64,000 bases of DNA. Origin: Paenibacillus sp. DCT19 (lineage in GTDB: Bacteria > Bacillota > Bacilli > Paenibacillales > Paenibacillaceae). Location of the stretch: assembly GCF_003268635.1 (NCBI RefSeq), contig NZ_CP029639.1, positions 2,553,501 to 2,617,500 of the forward strand, given 5' to 3'. The number at the start of each line of letters is the position of its first letter. Position 1 is the first letter of the stretch. This document shows, one piece after another, positions 26,382-35,274 of this stretch. The translations under genes were made by a program, and so were the position numbers. The notes below the pieces were generated by a model, which saw nothing but the letters and a program-made list of their open reading frames with translations, was not told the DNA's origin and did not search any database.

Positions 26382-28460
26382 CTAGGCGTTGCCTCCAGCG
26401 AAGGAAGAACTGCGTATTGCTTCATGGGCTGTGCCTTGAGCTTGAACAGCCTGAGCACCTTGTTGCAGTTGATACATCTGATAGTATCGACCTTGGAGTG
26501 CCATTAACTCATCATGTGCTCCTTGTTCAACAATTCGTCCACGATGCAGTACCAGAATCTGATCTGCTGAGCGAATTGTGGAGAGACGATGGGCGATGAT
26601 GAAAGTTGTTCGTCCTTTTTTGAGCACTTCGAGCGCATTTTGAATCAAGGCTTCGGTTTCGGTATCAATGTTGGCTGTAGCTTCATCCAAAATTAGAATC
26701 GCTGGATCAAATGCCAGCGCACGGGCGAAGGAGATCAGTTGACGTTGTCCAGCAGACAGCGTACTTCCCTTTTCAATAACCGGTTCATCGAAACCTTGTG
26801 GTAAATGAGCCAGAATACGTTCTGCGCCTACGTCACGAAGTGCCTGTTCAACCTGTTGACGGGTAATCTTCTGATCCCCGAGGCTGACGTTAGAGGCAAT
26901 CGTTCCAGTGAATAGATAAGGGTCTTGCAATACAATCCCCATATGTTCACGAATCCACTGTTTGGGCAGATCCTTCACGTTCTGACCATCGATAGTAATC
27001 TTACCTTTTTGCGGGTCGTAGAATCGGAATAACAAATTAATAATGGAGCTTTTGCCTGAACCGGTATGACCGACCAACGCGACCGTTTGACCCTGTGAAG
27101 CCTGGAACGAGATATTGTTTAACACATAATCTTTGTTATAGGCAAAGGATACGTCATCAAAGACCACATTTCCTTTATATCGTGGCATTGAACCATCGGT
27201 AACCGCTTCTCCCTTTTCATCCATCAGTTCGAATACACGTCCAGCAGATACAAGAGAGGAGTCAAGGTTCGCCAGCTGGTTTACCATGCCGGTAATTGGC
27301 TGGAACAGACGACCGAGTACATCCACGAATGCATACAATACACCTAGCGAGATGATACTGGTGCCATCCAGCACACTTGATCCGAAATACCACAGAACGA
27401 CCGCAAATGCGATATTCCGCAATACGTTAACGAGATTGTGTGAGGTAAAGGCGTTCAGGTTAAGCATCTTGTTCTGATGTTTCATATAGTCATCATTCAG
27501 ATCTTCAAATTCCTGCTTGGTTTGTTTCTGGTGGCGGAATACGCGGATGATGGACATCCCTTGAATGGACTCATTAATGATCGCGTTAATCTCACTAAGC
27601 CGTGAACGAATGATCGTATTGTAGCGAGTAGCGAACTTACGATATAGCACAATCCATGCAATAAGCATAGGAACGACGAATAAGGAGATAAGTCCAAGTC
27701 GAACATCGAGCAGGAAGAGAGCAACATAGACCCCAGTGATCGTAATGATTCCCGAGAAGAAGTTCGACAGTACTGCAACGAACAGATCCTTAACCGCCTC
27801 CGTATCGTTGGTCACCCGCGAAACGACCTTACCTGCAGGCAGATTGTCGAAGAAATTGACGGGCAGGCGCTGAATGTGAGCATACACATCATTACGAAGT
27901 CGTTGAATGACTTTGTTGGCGGACGATTGCAGCCAGTAGGTTTTACCAAACTCCATAATGACCGAGATCACAAGGAAAATCATGTAGTACACGATTAATT
28001 GATAAATGCTTGGCATTTCCGGTTTGTAAAAAGCAAACAGTTCTCCGGCTGACAGAGGTACTGCCGCATATTGACCCGTTACTTCACCTGCACGGGTTAC
28101 CGTCAGGATGCCATCGGCATAAGAACGGTCTCCGTCCGGTGTGCTCACGGGTTCATTTACAAAATAAAAGCTACGTCCTGCTTGCAGTATCCGTACCTCG
28201 GCGCCTTTACTTTCCGCTGATTCAAATAACCCTTCGCGTTTGTAATTCTTACCCTTATACACCGCCGCATCTTCTGAAGCAGATGTCTCGTAGAAGGGCT
28301 GTTCAATAGCTAACAAATGATTGTCGATCATATTTTTGGCGATAAATGGGCCGGCGAGCTCTGCCGCAACACCGATCGTAAGCATAATTAATGCGGCTAT
28401 AAATGTACCTTTGGCTTTTAAGGCGTACTGTAGTAGCCGTTTGCCTGTATTCGATTTCAA
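26382..28460 (-). CDS. bmrD: Heterodimeric ABC multidrug exporter subunit, BmrD-like
   Basis: This half-transporter of 692 residues has an N-terminal six-helix export domain with a large extracytoplasmic insert between the first helices (about residues 40-135), as in BmrD/YheH. The ATPase domain has Walker A GHTGSGKSS, signature LSAGQRQL and Walker B ILILDEATANID with the catalytic Glu. It is translated 12 bases after its partner gene. The pair would export drugs or lipids from the membrane. The gene name is assigned from length, partner and domain plan, so orthology is likely but unproven. Confidence 0.85.
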   Translation of the reverse strand: MKSNTGKRLLQYALKAKGTFIAALIMLTIGVAAELAGPFIAKNMIDNHLLAIEQPFYETSASEDAAVYKGKNYKREGLFESAESKGAEVRILQAGRSFYFVNEPVSTPDGDRSYADGILTVTRAGEVTGQYAAVPLSAGELFAFYKPEMPSIYQLIVYYMIFLVISVIMEFGKTYWLQSSANKVIQRLRNDVYAHIQRLPVNFFDNLPAGKVVSRVTNDTEAVKDLFVAVLSNFFSGIITITGVYVALFLLDVRLGLISLFVVPMLIAWIVLYRKFATRYNTIIRSRLSEINAIINESIQGMSIIRVFRHQKQTKQEFEDLNDDYMKHQNKMLNLNAFTSHNLVNVLRNIAFAVVLWYFGSSVLDGTSIISLGVLYAFVDVLGRLFQPITGMVNQLANLDSSLVSAGRVFELMDEKGEAVTDGSMPRYKGNVVFDDVSFAYNKDYVLNNISFQASQGQTVALVGHTGSGKSSIINLLFRFYDPQKGKITIDGQNVKDLPKQWIREHMGIVLQDPYLFTGTIASNVSLGDQKITRQQVEQALRDVGAERILAHLPQGFDEPVIEKGSTLSAGQRQLISFARALAFDPAILILDEATANIDTETEALIQNALEVLKKGRTTFIIAHRLSTIRSADQILVLHRGRIVEQGAHDELMALQGRYYQMYQLQQGAQAVQAQGTAHEAIRSSSFAGGNA

Positions 28461-28472
28461 AACGTTGACCTC

Positions 28473-30218
28473 CTACGTGGACAGATTGGACTCCACCTGT
28501 TGCCGTTCATATTGTTCACGATACCAACCGTTCATGGCAAGTAGTTCCTGATGGGTTCCTTCTTCCGTAATTTTCCCGTGCTCAAGTACAATGATTCGGT
28601 CAGCATGTTCAATAGCGGACAGGCGATGAGTCGAGATCAGCGTTGTTTTACCCGAGCGTTTGTTACGTATATTTTCGATGATTTTAGCTTCGGTTCTTGC
28701 ATCAACTGCGGAAAGGGCATCGTCCAGAATGAGAATATCCGGATCTGAGATGAACGCGCGCGCGAGGGATACCCGTTGCTTTTGTCCACCAGACAAGGCA
28801 ATTCCTTTTTCACCAACGAGTGTGTCCAGTCCGTCAGACAATGTTCCGAGATCTCCGTCAAAAGCAGCTGTACGGATCGCTTCCATAATTACGTCATCAC
28901 TCGCACCAGGTTTACCAAACTGAATGTTCTGACGAACCGACTTGGAGAATAACACTTGCTCCTGCGGCACATATCCAATCCAGCTATGCAAGTCGTTTTT
29001 GGCAATTTCCTGAATCGGGTGACCCGAAATGTTTAGCTTACCTGATCCAGCAGGGTATTCGTGTAGCAATTGCTTCAGCAGCGTGGACTTACCACTACCT
29101 GTGCGACCGACAATACCCAGCGTCTGACCGCGGCGCAGTGAAAAGTTAATATGACTAAGATTGTCTACAGTAGAACTAGGATAGCGGAATGTAACATCCT
29201 GCATTACGATCTCATCGGGATTGGAAATGTGAGCGGGTTGTTCAACATCCTTAACAGCAGGTTCTACCGATAACGTCTCATTTACCCGATCAAGAGAAGC
29301 GCTACCGCGCTGCATCAGATTAATTAACTCACCAATGGCGAACATCGGCCAGATCATCATTCCCAGGTACATATTGAATGATACGAGATCCCCTAGAGTG
29401 ATTTCATTGTGGAACACAAGATAAATACCGTAAGCAAGCGCAATGACATAACTTAGTCCAACGCAAAGTCGGATCGTAGGTTCAAATAACGCATCCATCC
29501 GAGCAACGGCTAGATTTTTGCGGTACACGTCTTCGGTAACATCGGCAAATCGTTTCTCATCCAGACGTTCTTGAACATACGCACGCACGACCCGAATTCC
29601 CGCAATCGATTCAAGAACTTGGTCGTTCATATCACCGAAGGCATCTTGAGCGAGTGTATAGCGCTGATGTACAGCTTTGCCATAGATCATCATAGCGATG
29701 GCGATAAAAGGCAAAGGCAAGATGGCTGCCAGAGTCAGCTTCCAGCTAACTAGAAAACCCATGGCTAACAACACAGTTGCCAGGAAAGCAGTGGAATCCG
29801 TTAACGTAAGCATGCCGAAGCCTGCCGTGGTTGCTATGGAACGCAGATCGTTGGTAGCACGAGCCATGAGGTCGCCAGTTCTGTTCTTTTCAAAAAAAGG
29901 CGGTGTCATCCGTAACAGATGATCCATGAAACGTGAACGCAATAGGCGTTCTACCAAGTTAGCTCCGCCAAATAATTTGTGCATCCATATGTACGTGATC
30001 AGATAGATAATAACGACGGTTCCTAAAATAAGTAAAATGTAGCTGGTAAGTGAAGCTCCTGTAATCGACCCACGTACAATCTCGTCAATCGCATTACCGA
30101 GAAGACGAGGGGGCAGGAGTTCTGCGACACCTACAAGAATGAGCAAAATGACACCAATCAGGTATCTTTTGCGTTCTAGCCGGAAAAACCAGGCTAGGTT
30201 TTTAAGTACTGAGAACAA
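28473..30218 (-). CDS. bmrC: Heterodimeric ABC multidrug exporter subunit, BmrC-like
   Basis: This 581-residue half-transporter has six membrane helices and an ATPase domain with Walker A GRTGSGKST, signature LSGGQKQR and Walker B ILILDDALSAVD. The Asp in place of the catalytic Glu marks the degenerate ATP site of heterodimeric exporters, as in B. subtilis BmrC. It is the first gene of the operon. Its leader of about 345 bases carries a short ORF and a terminator, similar in plan to the antibiotic-responsive bmrB leader of B. subtilis. Confidence 0.87.
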   Translation of the reverse strand: MFSVLKNLAWFFRLERKRYLIGVILLILVGVAELLPPRLLGNAIDEIVRGSITGASLTSYILLILGTVVIIYLITYIWMHKLFGGANLVERLLRSRFMDHLLRMTPPFFEKNRTGDLMARATNDLRSIATTAGFGMLTLTDSTAFLATVLLAMGFLVSWKLTLAAILPLPFIAIAMMIYGKAVHQRYTLAQDAFGDMNDQVLESIAGIRVVRAYVQERLDEKRFADVTEDVYRKNLAVARMDALFEPTIRLCVGLSYVIALAYGIYLVFHNEITLGDLVSFNMYLGMMIWPMFAIGELINLMQRGSASLDRVNETLSVEPAVKDVEQPAHISNPDEIVMQDVTFRYPSSTVDNLSHINFSLRRGQTLGIVGRTGSGKSTLLKQLLHEYPAGSGKLNISGHPIQEIAKNDLHSWIGYVPQEQVLFSKSVRQNIQFGKPGASDDVIMEAIRTAAFDGDLGTLSDGLDTLVGEKGIALSGGQKQRVSLARAFISDPDILILDDALSAVDARTEAKIIENIRNKRSGKTTLISTHRLSAIEHADRIIVLEHGKITEEGTHQELLAMNGWYREQYERQQVESNLST

Positions 30219-30282
30219 GTGCTATCCCTTCCTTTCCATATCTGTGAAATACATTATCGTTCATGTGCCTACTTGTGACCAC

Positions 30283-30316
30283 AAAAAAAGACACACCGCA
30301 CGCAGGCGGTATGTCT
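30283..30316 (-). terminator. Leader terminator (attenuator) of the bmrCD-like operon
   Basis: On the minus strand AGACATACCGC pairs with GCGGTGTGTCT (one G-U pair), followed by seven T. It lies 65 bases before bmrC, inside the leader. A further stem (30330-30367, arms TACGG/CCGTA and GGCTC/GAGCC) sits just upstream and may compete. Confidence 0.75.
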
Positions 30317-30431
30317 TAGGTATCATTCATACGGCAGCATGGCTCCGAGAGCAGAGCCACCACCGTACATAATTATATTGTGAGTTCACAACATAGTATA
30401 TCTGATCAAACAGATTGCTATGATGCAGAAA

Positions 30432-30512
30432 TTATGAACGAAATAATGATTTCGGGGCTGCTCCGGTATTCAGTTGTAAGTTAGTTAGAACAAACATATC
30501 TCTATTAAACAC
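30432..30512 (-). CDS. Candidate leader peptide of the bmrCD-like operon (26 aa)
   Basis: A GTG at 30512 follows AAAGGGTGA at 5 bases. The peptide begins MFNRDMFVLTNLQLN and ends KSLFRS before a TAA at 30432. It lies between a candidate promoter and the leader terminator. This is the layout expected for ribosome-stalling attenuation. The small size means chance cannot be excluded. Confidence 0.5.
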   Translation of the reverse strand: MFNRDMFVLTNLQLNTGAAPKSLFRS

Positions 30513-30569
30513 CGTAATCACCCTTTCTTTTTTTGGGAATAAATTCAATGTGAATCTCGTATGTTTGCA

Positions 30570-30598
30570 TCTTAACACCGCATTTTACAATCTGTCAA
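30570..30598 (-). promoter_or_regulatory. Candidate promoter of the bmrCD-like leader
   Basis: On the minus strand, TTGACA (30598-30593), a 17-base spacer and TTAAGA (30575-30570). The -10 is poor. A second possible -10 (TATACT) lies at about 30385 without a clear -35. Confidence 0.4.
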
Positions 30599-30836
30599 AC
30601 TTTTTTCACAAATGAGCAATGCTTGGTTTAGCGAACCCAATAATAGAGCAACGAGTAGTGGAGTATTATGGATTTATATGACTGTTGTCCTATACTGCAA
30701 AAAGCGGATACGGTTTCACCTTTTCATTTTATGTTCCATGAAGTAAAATTATTTCCTAAATCATGTACGTTATTGGGTGATTTGGTCTGGTGTATAGTTT
30801 GTATTCCGACCATTCTAGCGATATGATGTAACATAT

Positions 30837-31016
30837 AGTGCGTGTTCAAAAAGGTCGGTTTTCAGTACCGAGAAGATGGGATGAAGATAGAAATGGAGTA
30901 GCGGAGCGTAGATTAAGCTACGTGAGCAACGGACATTTCGGCTGAATCCCATATTCGAAGCTGAGATGCCGCTCGCGCATCCTTCGTAATCAAAAGCGGA
31001 CTTTTTGAACTACCTC
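30837..31016 (+). repeat. 180-bp structured repeat, copy 1
   Basis: The element starts AGTGCGTGTTCAAAAAGG and ends CTTTTTGAACTACCTC. Its ends form terminal inverted repeats (GTTCAAAAAG core). Inside are nested arms GATGGGAT/ATCCCAT, GAAATG/CATTTC, CGTAG/CTACG and GATGC/GCATC. A second copy with about the same length lies at 62323-62501 and a collapsed copy at 40748-40790. No reading frame is shared, so it is non-coding. The sequence between 30600 and 30836 holds no other recognisable feature. Confidence 0.85.
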
Positions 31017-31044
31017 ATATATACAGAGAAGGAGCTGACACCAC

Positions 31045-31341
31045 ATGAGTACCATACATGTAACCGACCGCGCTGCGCGCTGGTATAAGGAAGAGCTGAA
31101 TTTGAACGATGGTGATAGCATTCGATTTTTTGCCCGTTATAGCTCAGGCGGAGGTCTTCATCCCGGATTTTCATTAGGTATCGCTGTTGAGGAACCAAGA
31201 CATCCTGCCGAGCAAACAGAAGCATCCGGTATTCGCTTTTTTATGGAGGATCACGATTATTGGTATCTAAAAGGCCATGAGCTTCATGTGGATGTTGTTG
31301 ATGAAGGTCAAGATATTGAATACCGATATACGGAAGTATAA
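31045..31341 (+). CDS. HesB/YneR-like protein
   Basis: The 98-residue protein is of the HesB-like fold but has no Cys at all, as in B. subtilis YneR, so it is unlikely to carry an iron-sulfur cluster by the IscA mechanism. Matching segments are DRAARWYKEELNLNDGDSIRFFARY and GFSLGIAVEEP, then YWYLKGHELHVDVV. ATG follows AAGGAGCTG. Role unknown. A structured repeat ends 28 bases upstream. Confidence 0.85.
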   Translation: MSTIHVTDRAARWYKEELNLNDGDSIRFFARYSSGGGLHPGFSLGIAVEEPRHPAEQTEASGIRFFMEDHDYWYLKGHELHVDVVDEGQDIEYRYTEV

Positions 31342-31459
31342 TCCCTTACTTATAGATACAAGCTTTTAGAACGTTCCGTGGGTTGGAGAGAACTATGTTG
31401 CACTGATCTGACTATAGATCTAAGCCGTCTCTTCGGCTTGGAACAGGAGGGGATAAATA

Positions 31460-31912
31460 TTGAATCCGCCAGCCCGAGATTTGGCTCAGTATATTGCTAA
31501 CCGAGCGTTTATCATCGTAAAAGCTGCCATATGGGCAGAGAACGAACGTGGTGAAGTATTGTTGATTCAGCATGCAGACCACAGCCACTGGCGAATTCCA
31601 GCAGGTCAGATGCGTCCGGGAGAATCGATTGAAGAGACCGCTCATCGGGAGCTATGGGAGGAGACCGGCTGGACCACAGATCATATGGTGTTAGAAGGAC
31701 TGCATTCAGGGCCAGAGCTGAGACTGCTTCACACAAGCGGGGATGAAGACTATTATGTGATCGCCCTGTTTCGAACTCGAATAATCCAAGATGACCTCGT
31801 GGAGTCCCGTGTGAATAGTGAAGCCGGTCTGAAGTTTTTTGACACCGAATCTCTCCCTGTCCTCAATGAGTTTACCCGAATGTTGTTAGCACGCTCCAAC
31901 TGGAATGAATGA
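31460..31912 (+). CDS. Nudix hydrolase
   Basis: A 150-residue protein with a complete Nudix box: G in PAGQM, the E of PGESIEE, then HRELWEETGW. It should hydrolyse a nucleoside diphosphate linked to another moiety with Mg2+. The start is TTG at 31460, 8 bases after AGGAGGGG. It is a single-domain protein; the substrate cannot be predicted. A bidirectional terminator follows. Confidence 0.88.
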   Translation: MNPPARDLAQYIANRAFIIVKAAIWAENERGEVLLIQHADHSHWRIPAGQMRPGESIEETAHRELWEETGWTTDHMVLEGLHSGPELRLLHTSGDEDYYVIALFRTRIIQDDLVESRVNSEAGLKFFDTESLPVLNEFTRMLLARSNWNE

Positions 31913-32001
31913 CCTAAGCGTAAACTAACCACAAACCGAGCGCAATGAAGTACAAACCAAGTGTGAACTGAGTACAAATGAAGTGCAAACGCGAATATGA
32001 T

Positions 32002-32027
32002 AAAAGCCTCCCGACTGGGAGGCTTTT
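32002..32027. terminator. Bidirectional terminator
   Basis: AAAAGCCTCCC and GGGAGGCTTTT flank a 4-base loop. It serves the Nudix gene on the plus strand and the convergent gene at 32039-32530 on the minus strand. Confidence 0.85.
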
Positions 32028-32038
32028 GTGTTGTATAT

Positions 32039-32530
32039 TCAATCCATTGCAAAGTCAAAGTCGTCAATATCATAAACTTGAACCGGAGCTGAGGATTCAA
32101 TAATACGAGCAATCAATTCGACTTGATCCGTAAGAATAGGAATGCTCAAACGTTGTGAAGTGAGTATTAATTCCGTTTCGATTGGGTCGAAATACTCGCC
32201 ATACTGAGCCGTATCAACAGCGTTGATAATGGCAATGGAGACTTGATCACCAAACAGAATCGATGGGCTTTTGGCCCATGGAGTAAGTAGCGCACGCTCT
32301 ATTTTTTTCTTATTTAACGGTTCCTCAAAGTAAGAAATCATCTCATTAATTTTGGTCTTCACATGCTGATCATCCGCAGGGTTGCCCATCAGAGGATCGC
32401 TGCTGGCTTGAAACTCGTATAATTCAAGGATGGTGGTGTATGGCACGATATATTCAACAGACGCGGGTGGCGCCAGCAATTGACCATAAATAGCCACCAT
32501 CACGGCTTCTGTAACAAACTGACGTGACAT
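32039..32530 (-). CDS. Conserved protein of unknown function (163 aa)
   Basis: I do not recognise a named domain. The protein is acidic and mainly helical, with an N-terminal segment QFVTEAVMVAIYGQLLAPP, a central EPLNKKKIERALLTPWAKSP and an acidic C-terminus YDIDDFDFAMD. No signal peptide or membrane segment is present. The minus-strand ATG at 32530 has GGAGGATTC upstream. It faces the Nudix gene across a shared terminator. Confidence 0.7.
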   Translation of the reverse strand: MSRQFVTEAVMVAIYGQLLAPPASVEYIVPYTTILELYEFQASSDPLMGNPADDQHVKTKINEMISYFEEPLNKKKIERALLTPWAKSPSILFGDQVSIAIINAVDTAQYGEYFDPIETELILTSQRLSIPILTDQVELIARIIESSAPVQVYDIDDFDFAMD

Positions 32531-32705
32531 GGTTCCTGAATCCTCCTGCGGCCATTAATAGTTGCGAGGTGAATCAATGTTGAATGTTAGACGAACAAAA
32601 ATCAAATTGATGTCTCCGCTATGGACTCGTGATATGAATAGAAGTATATCATACAACGGTGGGAATTACAGCCAGTTGACAGAAGGGAGTCAAGTCCCAA
32701 TTCAC

Positions 32706-33158
32706 TCAGGATTTGCCCAAAAGCAAGGATAAAATGCCCGCTGCAATAAGTGGTCCTACGGGCACACCTTTGAACAGAGCAACGCCTAATACGGTACCGA
32801 TGAGAAGTCCAGCGACGACAGTGGGCTGCGTGCTCATTAATGTAGCACCTCGGCCACCAAGGTAAGCAACCAGCAACCCGACACCAATGGCAAGCAGTGA
32901 CTTCCAGTGCAGGAAGGATTCTCCGATGGTCTGCAAGCTTATTTTCCCGCTGGCGAGTGGAGCCATTACCCCAATGGTCAGGATGATAATGCCAATGGTC
33001 AACCCATACTTCTCAAGCCAAGGAAAAGCCTGATTCAGATTCAATACGCGCAGCAATAATAGAAACACCATGGCTACGGCCACCGGAGTATTACTGCTGA
33101 TGATGCCAAGCGCGGCGAATCCGAGTAACAGCAGCGAAGTTATATCCATTGATTTCAT
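32706..33158 (-). CDS. DUF441 (UPF0756/YtwI) membrane protein
   Basis: The 150-residue protein is almost all hydrophobic, with four to five membrane helices, for example [51 protein letters not shown] and [42 protein letters not shown] and the [12 protein letters not shown] turn are family marks. ATG overlaps the ypdA stop by ATGA, so it is coupled to ypdA. Function is unknown. Confidence 0.88.
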   Translation of the reverse strand: MKSMDITSLLLLGFAALGIISSNTPVAVAMVFLLLLRVLNLNQAFPWLEKYGLTIGIIILTIGVMAPLASGKISLQTIGESFLHWKSLLAIGVGLLVAYLGGRGATLMSTQPTVVAGLLIGTVLGVALFKGVPVGPLIAAGILSLLLGKS

Positions 33159-34153
33159 TTCCCTTCGGAAAGTTTACGATTCTTGCTCACAATATGTTCT
33201 GCAATATATTTACCATGCCAGCGCCCGGATTCGATAAATACTTCATTGGCATTACGACCTGATGCAATGACACCACCGACATAAATGCCAGGTACACTAC
33301 TCTCCATCGTTTGCGGATCATACTTCGGTTTATCCATATCTTCGGACATTTCCACCCCTACAGAAGTGAGCAGTTTACGGTCAGGACGGAACCCAGTCAT
33401 AGCTAATACAAAATCATTTTCCAATTCGCTGGTTGTTCCATCATGATGCAAGAGGCGAACAGAATCATCCAAAATTTCATTCACTCTTGCATTGAGATGT
33501 AAGGTAATTCGTCCTTTTTGAACCATGCTCTCAAATAGTGGACGAACCCAAGATTTAATATGTTCGGACAATCCGCTTCCGCGGTACACCATATCAATAT
33601 GTGCACCTACACGAACGAGTTCCATCGCGGCATCCACGGCAGAATTACTTCCACCGATAATGGCAACACGGGTCTGAGCGTAAGGGTGGGCTTCACGGAA
33701 ATAGTGCGTAACTTTATCTTTGTCTTCTCCCGGAATACCGAGGTAGTTAGGATGATCGAAATAACCTGTGGCTACAACGATGTTACGTCCTTCATGAATA
33801 ACAGTCTGCCCACGTCGGTTCATCGTATGTACTTCGAACGTTCCATCGTCCTTACACTTGATTGTGTGAGCTTCCTCATAGTTATGAACACGAAGGTTAA
33901 AATGTTCAGCGACCTTGCGATAATAGGCAAGAGCCTCATAACGAAACGGCTTGTCGTTAGGCGTGCTAAACGGAACATTTCCGATCTCAAGCAACTCAGC
34001 CGTGCTAAAAAATTGCATATGGGTTGGATACAAATAGATAGATTGTACAATGTTGTACTTTTCTATGATTACAGCAGATAATCCCAACCGTTCACATTCA
34101 ATGGCAGCAGATAGACCACAGGGTCCTCCACCGATAATAATGACATCTTCCAT
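33155..34153 (-). CDS. ypdA: YpdA-type FAD/NADPH bacillithiol disulfide reductase
   Basis: YpdA reduces oxidised bacillithiol with NADPH. The 332-residue protein has the FAD motif [13 protein letters not shown] at the N-terminus, with the conserved Cys next to the glycine-rich loop, the NADPH motif [19 protein letters not shown] near the middle and a C-terminal YVGGVIASG. The minus-strand ATG at 34153 follows AAGGAGGAG; the open frame extends upstream without a ribosome site. Its presence implies that the organism uses bacillithiol, a Firmicute thiol. The DUF441 gene is co-transcribed. Confidence 0.9.
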   Translation of the reverse strand: MEDVIIIGGGPCGLSAAIECERLGLSAVIIEKYNIVQSIYLYPTHMQFFSTAELLEIGNVPFSTPNDKPFRYEALAYYRKVAEHFNLRVHNYEEAHTIKCKDDGTFEVHTMNRRGQTVIHEGRNIVVATGYFDHPNYLGIPGEDKDKVTHYFREAHPYAQTRVAIIGGSNSAVDAAMELVRVGAHIDMVYRGSGLSEHIKSWVRPLFESMVQKGRITLHLNARVNEILDDSVRLLHHDGTTSELENDFVLAMTGFRPDRKLLTSVGVEMSEDMDKPKYDPQTMESSVPGIYVGGVIASGRNANEVFIESGRWHGKYIAEHIVSKNRKLSEGK

Positions 34154-34259
34154 GTTCTTACTCCTCCTTAAATTCAGCAATATAATCCTACCGTAAATAA
34201 CACTCTAATGCCAGCGTACGGTGAGATATAGGCTGAACTACCACACCAAAATAAAGGAT

Positions 34260-34309
34260 TTGACTTTAATTGGACAAAAGATTAACATCTAATTAGATAT
34301 TCATCTAAT
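34260..34309 (+). promoter_or_regulatory. Promoter and ATCTAAT repeats before the ArsR-type gene
   Basis: TTGACT (34260-34265), 17 bases and TAACAT (34283-34288) form a promoter. Overlapping the -10 is ATCTAATTAGAT (34287-34298), a perfect palindrome; ATTAGAT (34292-34298) then pairs again with ATCTAAT (34303-34309). Typical of an autorepressor site. Confidence 0.6.
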
Positions 34310-34340
34310 ATATTGAGGTTGAAATGGGGCTGAATCATTC

Positions 34341-34934
34341 ATGCAGTTGGAGAAAATAGTGGCTTATCACAAAGCATTGGCTGATCCAACCCGACTTCGC
34401 ATGTTATTGCTGTTATCCCAGGGAGAATTGAACGGTCAGGCGCTCGCGGAGCGGTTGAACTTGTCCCAGCCAACGGTGACACATCATGCATCAAAATTAC
34501 GAGAAGCTGCGCTCATTAAAGAAAGAAGAGAGAAGAACATTGTATTTTTCTCATTAAATCCTTCTTTCATTCGCGAGCATGCACAAGCTTCCGTAGATTT
34601 TATTTTTAAAAGTGAGGAGGTTACTGATATGAGTGAGGTGAACGAAACCTTGAAGGCGTCCGTGATGCGGAATTTTTTCTCCAAGGATGGACGAATTCGA
34701 CAAATACCAGCGCAGTATAAGAAAAAACTGATTGTTCTTGGTCACTTGGCCCGGCAACTTGAATTCGGTCGCAAGTACACGGAAAAGGAAATCAATGTTT
34801 TCATTCAAAATTATCATGAGGATTTCGCAACGATCCGTCGTGAGTTTATCATGCACCAGTTCATGTATCGTGAAGACGGAGTATACGAACTGAATCCAAA
34901 AGAAATGTGGACGCGTTGGGATCAAGTTAAATAA
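34341..34934 (+). CDS. ArsR-type regulator with C-terminal DUF2087
   Basis: The first 85 residues form an ArsR-type winged helix: KALADPTRLRMLLLLSQGELNGQALAERL, then LSQPTVTHHASKLREAALI. The C-terminal part (residues about 115-197, KDGRIRQIPAQYKKKLIVLGHLARQLE to NPKEMWTRWDQV) is the DUF2087 domain, often joined to such HTH domains in Firmicutes. No metal-binding Cys pair is seen, so the signal is unknown. ATCTAAT repeats over its promoter suggest self-control. It is divergent from ypdA. Confidence 0.88.
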   Translation: MQLEKIVAYHKALADPTRLRMLLLLSQGELNGQALAERLNLSQPTVTHHASKLREAALIKERREKNIVFFSLNPSFIREHAQASVDFIFKSEEVTDMSEVNETLKASVMRNFFSKDGRIRQIPAQYKKKLIVLGHLARQLEFGRKYTEKEINVFIQNYHEDFATIRREFIMHQFMYREDGVYELNPKEMWTRWDQVK

Positions 34935-34940
34935 TTGGCC

Positions 34941-34970
34941 TTGACAACCATTCAGTAAGGTGTGTAATAT
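34941..34970 (+). promoter_or_regulatory. Promoter of the rsgA leader
   Basis: TTGACA (34941-34946), an 18-base spacer and TAATAT (34965-34970), just after the stop of the ArsR-type gene. Confidence 0.75.
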
Positions 34971-35002
34971 GTTGGATAAATCTACAAGGGAGGCGATGTA
35001 AT

Positions 35003-35074
35003 ATGACAAACTTAATGGCACTATACGTTAATTTGAATATGAACAGCGTCTCCGGAACGGATCAGAGCATATAA
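35003..35074 (+). CDS. Candidate leader peptide upstream of rsgA (23 aa)
   Basis: ATG at 35003 follows AAGGGAGG at 9 bases and lies about 30 bases after a strong promoter. The peptide begins MTNLMALYVNLNMN and ends DQSI. Two terminators follow before rsgA, so the ORF is best explained as a leader whose translation controls read-through. Confidence 0.6.
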   Translation: MTNLMALYVNLNMNSVSGTDQSI

Positions 35075-35136
35075 TTATACAACCACAGGGCAGCTATGTC
35101 TGTTATGTGGGTATGTATTATTGCATGCATCAAGGA

Positions 35137-35168
35137 AGCCACGGGTGACGTACCTGTGGCTTTTTTTG
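35137..35168 (+). terminator. First leader terminator before rsgA
   Basis: AGCCACGGGT pairs with ACCTGTGGCT around GACGT and is followed by T7. An upstream AACCACAGG (35081-35089), just after the leader ORF, is complementary to the 3' arm and may compete. Confidence 0.85.
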
Positions 35169-35274
35169 TTGCTATTAGGAATGTTCTTTTATTTGCGGGC
35201 AGGGGAGCACTAACATATTATCCTCTGACCTATTTGCAATAAAGGTCATTCACTAATTCATTTAACAATGATTT

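Noticed and set aside
30322..30369. 15-codon minus-strand frame MYGGGSALGAMLPYE just before the bmrC leader terminator
   Set aside because: It has no Shine-Dalgarno and falls inside a stem; the 26-codon frame at 30512-30432 is a better leader candidate.
30668..30826. 52-codon plus-strand frame starting MDLYDCCPILQK
   Set aside because: Only a weak GGAG site lies 4-5 bases upstream, no family resemblance, Cys-rich chance-like composition and a repeat element directly after it.
31905..31990. Degenerate tandem repeats of an AAGTACAAACC-like unit
   Set aside because: Only loosely similar units of uneven spacing; too weak to call a repeat array.
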